A DNA stretch of 64,000 nucleotides from Polyangiaceae bacterium (lineage in GTDB: Bacteria > Myxococcota_A > Polyangia > Polyangiales > Polyangiaceae). The DNA lies in NCBI GenBank assembly GCA_025936045.1, contig JAICUB010000009.1, positions 106,342-170,341 of the forward strand, in the 5' to 3' direction. Positions 36,468-44,600 of this stretch are shown here, one piece after another. Made by a program: the position numbers and the translations under genes. The notes beneath the pieces were generated by a model, which saw nothing but the letters and a program-made list of their open reading frames with translations, was not told where the DNA came from and did not search any database. Position 1 is the stretch's first letter. Each line of letters opens with the position of its first letter.

Positions 36468-37904
36468 CTAAGAATTGGCCGGCGCGCCCTTCCGGCTGCC
36501 GAACAGCCCCCGGCGCTTGATCACTTCGCTGATCTCCGGCGGCACTTCGGTCTCCCACGTCGGGTCGCCGGCTTGGATCCGCCGCGCTACGTCGCGCGAG
36601 AAGATGCTCAGGCACTCCGGGTCGTAGCCTTCGAGGGCGAGGATGTTTCCGCGCTCGACGAGGTGGCCGTAAAGCTTCCTGAGCTCGGGCGCGACCGCGA
36701 GGTTCGCGACGGTCGCGAGCTCCCCGGTCCGCTGATCCTTGAACGGATAGACGTAAAGGCGTGTGTCGTGCTTGAAGAGCCGGCCGAAGGACTCGAGCAC
36801 GCCGCCCGCGAGATCCGCGTAGTACTTCTCGTCGAAGAGCTCGAGCAGGCTGCCGGCGCCGAGCGTGATTGCTACAGGCTTGTGGGTGTAGCGGCGGAAG
36901 TAGGTGACGAGCCGGTAGTACTCGAAATAGTCCGAAATAAGCACCGTTTTGCCGGCAGCGGCGAGCACGTCGGCGCGCTGCAAGAAGTCCCGATAGTCGA
37001 TGGAACCCGACGCCATCAGGTTCCGCATCGTGATCTCCATGAGCTCGATGACGTCGTCTTTGCCTTCGCTCAGCGAGTCGCGAAATTGCGTGCGCGCACA
37101 ACGCAGCATGTCGATGTTCACGCGCGTTACCGGCCGGAAGGAGCCGCGCTCGACCAGCACCGGACGTTTGTAGAGCACCTCCGAAGGCTGCAAGACCTCG
37201 CCGGTCGGTCCGAACATCGCCGCGCCCGTGAGGCCGAGCTGCACGAGCCGGAGGCTCATCACGCGGTTGTCGACGTGACGGAACTCGATGCCCGAGAACT
37301 CGATCATGTCGATTTCGATGCGCTGCGTGCTGAGGTTGTCGAGCAGGGACTCGACGAGCTTGTCGGGGTCGTGGATCATGAACGCGCCGTAGAGCAGGTT
37401 CACGCCCACGATGCCGAGGGCCTCCTGCTGCAGCGCGTTCTCGCTGTCGAGCATGCGTACGTGGATGATGATTTGGCTGTCTTGGTCGCGCGGATGCGCC
37501 TGGAAGCGCACGCCCATCCAGCCGTGGCATTCGTTGTTGCCGCGGAAGCTCTTGGCCGAGACGGTATCGGCGAAGGTGAAAAACGCCGTGGTGTCACCGC
37601 GTGCGTCACGCAAGCGTTCGAGGTTCAGGCCCTGCTCGTGGTCGAGCATGCTCTCGAGCCGCTCGCGGCAGACGTAGCGCCGCGTCTGCCCGTAGATCGC
37701 GTCGCTCACCGTCATGTCGTACGCGGAGATGCTCTTGGCGATCGTGCCGGCGGCACCGCCCGCGCGGAAGAACCAGCGCACGACCTCTTGCCCCGCGCCG
37801 ATCTCCGCGAAGGTGCCGTAGCGGCGCGGATCCAGATTCACGGCGAGCGCTTTTTGGTGGGTGTCGAGCGGTTCGTCGGCGGCGAGGCGGGTCGGCGGAT
37901 GCAT
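36468..37904 (-). CDS. Conserved protein of unknown function
   Basis: A 478-residue soluble protein. I recognise it as a member of a widespread family that starts with DPRRYGTFAEIGAGQEV and has RWFFRAGGAAGTIAKSISAYD, but I recall this family only under inconsistent database names, and no activity is demonstrated to my knowledge. No signal or membrane segment; no Walker motif. Other conserved-looking stretches are GRLFKHDTRLYVYPF and LALEGYDPECLSIF. An excellent ribosome site (GAGGAG, 6 nt before ATG) supports the start. It is 39 nt downstream of purU and so probably in the same transcript. Confidence 0.85.
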   Translation of the reverse strand: MHPPTRLAADEPLDTHQKALAVNLDPRRYGTFAEIGAGQEVVRWFFRAGGAAGTIAKSISAYDMTVSDAIYGQTRRYVCRERLESMLDHEQGLNLERLRDARGDTTAFFTFADTVSAKSFRGNNECHGWMGVRFQAHPRDQDSQIIIHVRMLDSENALQQEALGIVGVNLLYGAFMIHDPDKLVESLLDNLSTQRIEIDMIEFSGIEFRHVDNRVMSLRLVQLGLTGAAMFGPTGEVLQPSEVLYKRPVLVERGSFRPVTRVNIDMLRCARTQFRDSLSEGKDDVIELMEITMRNLMASGSIDYRDFLQRADVLAAAGKTVLISDYFEYYRLVTYFRRYTHKPVAITLGAGSLLELFDEKYYADLAGGVLESFGRLFKHDTRLYVYPFKDQRTGELATVANLAVAPELRKLYGHLVERGNILALEGYDPECLSIFSRDVARRIQAGDPTWETEVPPEISEVIKRRGLFGSRKGAPANS

Positions 37905-37943
37905 GGGGGCTCCTCGAGCGGCGTATCTCCGGGCGGCGTCAGC

Positions 37944-38804
37944 CTAGTCGAAGACGACCGTCTTGTTGCCGTAGACGAGCACGCGGTCCTCGAGGTGGCT
38001 CCGGACGGCGCGAGCGAGCACCACCTTCTCGAGATCCCGGCCCTTGCGCGCGAGATCGTCCACGGAGTCACGATGCGACGCGCGCGCGACATCCTGCTCG
38101 ATGATCGGGCCCTCGTCGAGGTTCGGCGTCGCGTAGTGCGCGGTCGCGCCGATGAGCTTCACGCCGCGCGCGTACGCCTGATGGTACGGCTTGCCGCCGA
38201 CGAAAGCCGGCAAGAACGAGTGGTGAATGTTGAGGATGCGTCCCTCGAACCTCGAGCATAGCTCGGCGCCCACCACCTGCATGTACCGCGCGAGCACGAC
38301 GAGCTCGACGCGCTCGGCCAGCAAGAGCTCGATCTCGCGCCGCTCCTGCTCCGCCTTCGTTTCCGGCGTGATGGGAAAGAGCTCGAAGCGCACCCCGAAC
38401 TCCCGCGCCACGTGCTCGAGCTCGGGGTGGTTGCTCACGACGAGCGCCATCTCGCACGCGAGCTCGCCGCTGCGGTGCCGCAGGAGCAGGTCGTAGAGGC
38501 AGTGGTCGTAGCGCGACACGAACAGCGCCACGCGCTTCGGCTCCCTCGCGTAGACGAGTCGGTAGCGCATCTTGAACCGCTCCGCGACCTCGGCCACGCC
38601 GCGCTCGAGCGTCAAACGATCCGTCTGAAGCTCGGCGAGATCGAAACGCAGCCGTTGAAAAAACATCCCCGCTACGGCGTCCGAATGCTGATCGGAGTCG
38701 AGGATATTGGCGCCGTGCCCGTAGAGCACCTGCGCGAGCGCCGCGACGATGCCACGACGATCCGGACACGAGACGAGCAAGGTCGCGAACTCGGGAGTGG
38801 GCAT
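37944..38804 (-). CDS. purU: Formyltetrahydrofolate deformylase
   Basis: A 286-residue enzyme hydrolysing 10-formyl-THF to formate and THF, which balances one-carbon pools and can supply formate for purine synthesis. N-terminal ACT-type regulatory domain (LLVSCPDRRGIVAALAQVL) and C-terminal formyltransferase-like domain with ALVVSNHPEL, LARYMQVV, NIHHSFLPAFVGGKPYHQAY, IGATAHY and GPIIEQDV. The PurU catalytic triad Asn-His-Asp is visible (NIHH, D of LDEGP). Start at M of MPTPEFATLLV; a longer frame to 38894 has no signal or domain. It lies between the PPC-repeat gene and the 478-residue family gene. A shared one-carbon theme with gcvPB is notable but distant. Confidence 0.95.
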   Translation of the reverse strand: MPTPEFATLLVSCPDRRGIVAALAQVLYGHGANILDSDQHSDAVAGMFFQRLRFDLAELQTDRLTLERGVAEVAERFKMRYRLVYAREPKRVALFVSRYDHCLYDLLLRHRSGELACEMALVVSNHPELEHVAREFGVRFELFPITPETKAEQERREIELLLAERVELVVLARYMQVVGAELCSRFEGRILNIHHSFLPAFVGGKPYHQAYARGVKLIGATAHYATPNLDEGPIIEQDVARASHRDSVDDLARKGRDLEKVVLARAVRSHLEDRVLVYGNKTVVFD

Positions 38805-38850
38805 GCCGGCCCCCAGTTCTACCAGCAGGAACCCGAGCCGGTCGAGCGCG

Positions 38851-41613
38851 TCAATTCTGCGTGAGTGAAAGTGAGTAGGCGCCGGACGCCGCAAACCCGC
38901 TCGACGCGTCGTACACGACTACCGTATACGTGCCGGCGGTCGAAGTCGTGACGGACGCCGATGCCGTCGTTGGCCCGCTCACGCTCGCGACGACGGCGCC
39001 CGTAGGTCCGTAGACGAGCACCCCTGGCACGAACGCGGTCGCGTTCACGTCCGTCGCCGCGACGGTGAACTTGTTGCCGGCGGCCGCGCTGAACGTGTAC
39101 GCGTCGAGATCGCCCTCGTCGATCGTGCCGGCCACGGGCGTGCCGGGCGTCAAGAGCCCGCCCTCGTTCGAGCCGGGCGCGACCGTGTAATACAGGTTGT
39201 ACGCGCCGCTTGCGGCGTAGCCGCTCGAGCCGTCGAACACGACGGCCGTGTAGCGACCGCTCACGCCGGCGGCGAAGCTGTACGCGGCGTCATCGTAGCC
39301 GCCCGCCTGACCGACGAGCTTCCCCGTCGGGTCATACACCATCACATAGGGGTAAAATGAAGTCGCGTTCACGTCCGCGACGCGGAGCTGCACGCCCGAG
39401 CCCGCCGTGAGGTCGAACGAGTACGAGTCGAGATCGCCCTCGTCGATGACGCCGGCGATCGGGTTCGTCGGATCGAGCGCGCCGCCTTCGCTCGAGCCGG
39501 GCGCGAGCGTGTAGTAGACCTGGTACGCGCCGGTTCCCGCACTGCCGGTGCCGCCGTCGAGCACGAGCAAAGTGTAGGTGCCCGAAACGGCGGGCGCGAA
39601 GCCGAGCGCGGCAACGTCATAGGCGCCCGCTTGTCCGACGAGCGCGCCGTTCGGATCGTAAACATAAAAGTACGGATAGAGCGACGTGTGATTCACGTCC
39701 AGCACGCGGAGCTGCACGCCGCCCCCGACGGTAACGTCGAACGTGTAGGTGTCGAGATCACCCTCGTCGAGCGTTCCTCCGACCGGATTGTTGGGATCGA
39801 GCGTGCCGCCGTCGTTGGAGCCGACGGCTTCGGCGAAGTAGATTTCGTATTCGCCCGTCCCGGCGCTCCCGCTACCACCATCGAGCACCACGACCGTATA
39901 TTTTCCCGAAACCGCGGGCGTCACTTGCAATGACGCAACATCGTAGTTACCGCCGTGAGCGATCTCTTTCCCCGTAGGGTCGAAGATCAGCATGTACGGG
40001 TAGAGCGCCGTCGCTGCGACGTCAGTCACGCGAAGCACGACGGTCCGACCCGCAGTGGCATCGAACGTGTAGGAGTCGATGTCGCCCTCGTCGATGGTGC
40101 CGACGATGGGAGCGTTGGGATTCAGCGCGCCCCCGTCGTTCGAGCCGGGCGCGATCGAGTAGTACACCTCGTACGCGCCCGTCCCCGCGTTTCCGGTCCC
40201 TCCGTCGAGGACGGCTATTGAGTATTTGCCCGAGGTCGCGGGCGTCAGGCTCAACGCGCAAACGTCGTAGTTACCCCCGTAGTTCACGACCTTGCCCGTC
40301 GGATCGTAGATGATCATGTACGGGTAGAGCGCCGTCGCGCCCACGTCCACCATGCGGAGCTCCACGCTTTGCCCCACCGTCGCGTCGAACGTGTACGTAT
40401 CGATGTCGCCTTCGTCGATCCTCCCACTGATCGGATTGTTCGGATCCAACGCGCCACCCTCGTTCGAGCCCGGCGCGACCGAGTAATACAGCTTGTAGGC
40501 ACCGGTACCGGCACTCCCGGTTCCGCCGTCCAACGCGACGACCGTGTATTTGCCCGAGGTCGCGGGCGTCAGGCTCAACGCGCAAACGTCGTAGTTACCC
40601 CCGTAGTTCACGACCTTGCCCGTCGGATCGTAGATGATCATGTACGGGTAGAGAGCCGTCGCGCCCACGTCCGCCATGCGGAGCTGCACGCTCTGTCCCA
40701 CCGTCGCGTCGAAGGTGTACGAGTCGATATCGCCGAGATCGATGGTCTCGTCGATCGGATTATTCGGGTTCAGGGCGCCGCCCTCGTTCGAGCCGGGCGC
40801 GACGGCGTAATACAGGATGAAATCGCCCCCGATCTTTTGGCTCGACGCATCCGACACGGCGATCTGAAACGACCCGGCCGTCACCGCGGTATAGCTGAGT
40901 GCAGCAACATCAGCGGCGTTGGCCGTCGCGACCTGCTTCTCAGCGGGATCCTGCAGTGCGACATTCGGATAGAACGCCGTATGGTTGGGATCGACCAGTC
41001 GAATTTGAACCGACTGCCCCACCGCGAGTTCGAGCGTATAAGAGCTAGTCGTCCCACCTACGAGCGTCCCGCGAATCCCCGAGTCGCCGTAGTGAACGAC
41101 CGTAAAATCCTCCGGCGCCGTCGTCGTCTTCGCCCCGACCGTCACCGAAACCGGCCCGCTCTCGGCGCCCCACGGAACCTGAACGACCATGGTCCGCCCG
41201 GACGCATCGACCGACACCACCGTTGCATCGACGCCACCAATTTGAACGGTATCGTTCGTCAGCGTCGTATCGAAACCGTCGCCCTGCAGCGTTACCTTAT
41301 CGCCGGCCCCGCCCGTGAGCGGCAACGCACCGAGCACGTTGAAGCTCGGATCGACCTTGTCCCGGCTGATCTTCGTGATGTTCCCGACTTCGTCGTAGCC
41401 GTACGTGAGGAGCGTGCCGGAGGCGTCCATGGCGCGCCAGAGGCGGCCGTTCAAGTCGTAGGCGTATTGGCGGGACGGGGTCGCGGCGAGCGCGGGAAGG
41501 GACAAGGCAAGGACAACCACACTCAGCAGCCAGATTGGCACCGGGACGCACAGTGGAGATTGCCAGCGCCGGTTGTTCGACCGACGCTGCACGGCAAACC
41601 TACGAGCGCTCAT
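38851..41613 (-). CDS. Exported protein with RHS repeat, IPT/TIG domain and seven PPC-like repeats
   Basis: A 920-residue exported protein. The signal is IWLLSVVVLALSLPALAA. Residues about 45-80 are RHS/YD-type (YAYDLNGRLWRAMDASG, YGYDEVGNI). An IPT/TIG-like domain follows (ALPLTGGAGDKVTLQGDGF), then seven repeats. Six start GSNxGGxLxP, and each complete unit is 108 residues; the first is degenerate. The repeats resemble bacterial pre-peptidase C-terminal (PPC) beta-sandwich domains, with a conserved YDPTGK loop, and probably bind a surface ligand or sugar. It starts within the upstream RHS stop codon (ATGA), with AAGGAG 7 nt upstream inside the RHS gene. No enzymatic domain is visible. Function unknown. 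Confidence 0.85.
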   Translation of the reverse strand: MSARRFAVQRRSNNRRWQSPLCVPVPIWLLSVVVLALSLPALAATPSRQYAYDLNGRLWRAMDASGTLLTYGYDEVGNITKISRDKVDPSFNVLGALPLTGGAGDKVTLQGDGFDTTLTNDTVQIGGVDATVVSVDASGRTMVVQVPWGAESGPVSVTVGAKTTTAPEDFTVVHYGDSGIRGTLVGGTTSSYTLELAVGQSVQIRLVDPNHTAFYPNVALQDPAEKQVATANAADVAALSYTAVTAGSFQIAVSDASSQKIGGDFILYYAVAPGSNEGGALNPNNPIDETIDLGDIDSYTFDATVGQSVQLRMADVGATALYPYMIIYDPTGKVVNYGGNYDVCALSLTPATSGKYTVVALDGGTGSAGTGAYKLYYSVAPGSNEGGALDPNNPISGRIDEGDIDTYTFDATVGQSVELRMVDVGATALYPYMIIYDPTGKVVNYGGNYDVCALSLTPATSGKYSIAVLDGGTGNAGTGAYEVYYSIAPGSNDGGALNPNAPIVGTIDEGDIDSYTFDATAGRTVVLRVTDVAATALYPYMLIFDPTGKEIAHGGNYDVASLQVTPAVSGKYTVVVLDGGSGSAGTGEYEIYFAEAVGSNDGGTLDPNNPVGGTLDEGDLDTYTFDVTVGGGVQLRVLDVNHTSLYPYFYVYDPNGALVGQAGAYDVAALGFAPAVSGTYTLLVLDGGTGSAGTGAYQVYYTLAPGSSEGGALDPTNPIAGVIDEGDLDSYSFDLTAGSGVQLRVADVNATSFYPYVMVYDPTGKLVGQAGGYDDAAYSFAAGVSGRYTAVVFDGSSGYAASGAYNLYYTVAPGSNEGGLLTPGTPVAGTIDEGDLDAYTFSAAAGNKFTVAATDVNATAFVPGVLVYGPTGAVVASVSGPTTASASVTTSTAGTYTVVVYDASSGFAASGAYSLSLTQN
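40222..40690. repeat. Near-identical 108-codon internal repeats in PPC gene
   Basis: The 108 bp at 40222-40329 recur without a mismatch at 40546-40653, a 324-bp shift. Beyond that block identity falls but remains high for about 40 bp. At protein level both copies share ATALYPYMIIYDPTGKVVN. The rest of the repeats diverge more, so this pair is the youngest. Confidence 0.85.
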
Positions 41614-44600
41614 CGGGGCGCTCCTTTCATTCCCGATGGACAATCGAGTGCGGTAAAGTAGTTCTTTATTTGATGGTAGTAATAGTTGGTGTCGTAGACG
41701 AACAGCGCCGCGTCGATGACGACCAACGTCGCCGCGACAGACACCCCGCGCGCTGCTAGGCCTGCGACGGCTTCCGCCGAATCCTCAGCGACCACGGACA
41801 GCGGGCGCTGAAGCGTCTGCTGCAGCTCGAATTCGTTTGCCTCCGCGAGTGGCCGGGTAGCCTCCGACAAGGGCTCGGCAACGTCCCGCTCCGGCGTCTC
41901 GATCTCCACGGGTACGTTACGCACCTCCGTTTGCGTCGGACGCATCTCGGTGGCTTCATTATTCATCTGCACCCCGTGGCAATATGCGACCGCGCCCATG
42001 CCGAGAATGCAGACCAGCTTCTTGGCATCGCTCATTTCTCGTCCCGTGGGGTCCGTGCCATCCAAGGGATCCCCCGACGTGTACCCATACAGATTCAAAT
42101 CCCCACCCTCGAATCCGAGCGGATCCTCGCTGATGAACCGACCCATCTCGGGATCGTAGTACCGAGCACGGTAGTAGTAGAGCGAGCTAGTCACGGGTGT
42201 CCGACCCGTGAATAGGAACGGATAATCTGCGCTCGCCGACCGCGCCTCAGTCGTCTCACCGTAGGGCTCGTAAGAATATCGTCCGTCGACATGACCCTTG
42301 TCGTCGATTGTCGCAAACGTGCTATTCGGCAGGTTGAGTAACGGGTACCGAACGCCGAGCTTCGAGTCGAGCATCGCAACCTGATGGTCCATTGCGAGGC
42401 CGCTCAGCATGCGTTGGATGGTGCCGTCGCTCGTGCGCCGCAGCGCGACGTTGCCGCTCGCGTCGTTGAGGAGCGTTTCGTCGCCGTCTGCCGTCCTGAT
42501 GTGCGTGAGATTGCCCGCAAAATCGTAGCCGAGCTGGATGACGTTGCCGTCCACTTGCGTGATCGACGCGAGCCGACCACGCGCGTCCCAGGTAAACGTT
42601 TCGCTACCGTCTGCATCCTTGGCTTCTAGGCGATTGCCTGCCGCATCGTGCGTAAAGGTCTTGCTCCCCCAGCTTTGGACACGATTTGCGAGATCGTAAG
42701 TTGCTGTCACCTCGGAGGTGTTCAGCGCATCGAGCGCGGCCCCCTCACCTCGTGTCGTCGCGCCACTCGCGTCGTGCTCATAGGTTTGAACGTCGATGTC
42801 CGACCCGTCGAGCTCGTGCCGAACGCCGACGACCGCAGCCGCGTCGTCATAGGTGTAGTGCGTAACGACGCCGTTATCGCGTGTTTCGGTAGTCACGCGG
42901 CCTGCAGAGTCGTAGACGAATCCTACGCCCGCACCCTCCGTCTCGATGCGCGTGTACTGACCCGCGGCATTGTAGGAGAACACCGTATCGGCTTGCCCGA
43001 GGATCGACTCGGTCGTCACTCGGCCTAACGCATCATACGCGTACCCGAGCGCGCCGCTCGGTCCCTGCATGCCCGTGAGCAGATTGCGCGCTTCATATGC
43101 GAATGCGTACTCGCCCGCGGCGCTGTCGAGGATTCCGGCCACGTTGCCCTGGGCGTCGTACCGATAGGACACGGTGCTGTCCGCATAAGTGATCGACGTG
43201 ACCCGGTTGAGCACGTCATACGCGAACGTCTGCGTCAAGCCACGTCGATCGACGCGCGTCGCAAGGCGACCCATGTCGTCATAACTGAACTGCTCAGCTG
43301 CTCGGACCGGATCGGTCCGCGATGCGAGGTGGCCCGCCGTGTCGTAAACATAGCTGGTGACCGCCCCCCGGGGGTCCGTTATGGACGTCAGTTTGCCAAT
43401 GTCGTCATAGACGAACTTCGTGCTCTTGCCCGCCGGGTCGATTTTTTCAACGACCTGATTGGCGTTGTCGTAGCGAATACGTCCGTGTCGGCCGACCGGA
43501 TCGACGGTCTCGATTCGGCGTGAAACCGCGTCGTAAATGCTCCGAGTCACGTTACCGGCTGGGTCGGTCACGGCGACCAAGTTGGCAGCCCCGTCGTAGC
43601 CGAGGGTGGTGCGCTTGCCGTCCACGTCTACAATGGCCGTCAGTAGACCGTGTGAGTCGTACTCGAGGGAGCTCACGCGGTTCATCGCGTCCGTGATCTG
43701 GGTCAAGTTCCCCGCAGCGTCGTACGTGAGCACCGTCACGTTACCGAGCGGGTCCTGCACGCTCGTCGGGCGACCGAACGTGCCCTCGTACTTGAATTGC
43801 GTGACTGCACCGACCTCGTCCGTGCGCTTCAAGACCTGACCGTTCGCGTCATACTCGAATAGCTGGTGGCCCGGCCCGCCGTTGCAGCTCCCACAGCCGG
43901 TCGCGCCGAGCGTCTCGAGGATACGATTCGTTCCGGCTTCTCGGTTCAGCGAGTTCGTCTGCCCGAGCGCGTCGCTGATCGAGATCAAATAGCCCGCCGG
44001 ATTGAACCGGTAAAATCTCACGTTGCCGCTCGGGTCCGTGACCCTCGTCTGGACGACCGGACTCGTGGGCATACTGCTGTTCACGACCGTATATTCGAAG
44101 GCGCTCGTTCCCTGCCCCACTACGGTCTCGCTGCTGGCACGGCCATCGGCATCGTAGGTCAGCGCCAGCACCTGCACGTTGCGCGGGTCGGTGATGGTCG
44201 CGAGCTGACCGGCGGCCGTGTAGGTGTACTGAGTGACCTTGCCCACAAGGTCACTCGCGCTCGCGAGCAGGCCCGCGCCGTTGTACGTGTAAGAGACGCT
44301 GCGGCCGAGCGGGTCCGTAATCTGAGTGATACGCGAGCTCGAGTCGTAGCTCAGCGTCAGCTGCCGACCCACGGGGTCGGTGACAGTCGAAATGGCAAAC
44401 GGAGCGCCCGCACTGCGAGTGAGCGTCACGACGTTGCCGTTCGGATCGGTGATGCTCGTCAGCATCGAACCGCCCATGCGCGGAAACGCTTGGAAACCGA
44501 GCACCGTACCGTCCATCATCCGCAGCTGTGAACCTCCACTCACCACCTTGAAGACAGCGCCCATATAAGCGGGGTCCGTCTGCGTGAGCCAGGTACCGTC

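Noticed and set aside
41610..41990. Known toxin domain at the end of the RHS protein
   Set aside because: No nuclease, ADP-ribosyltransferase, deaminase or protease motif is seen in the tail.
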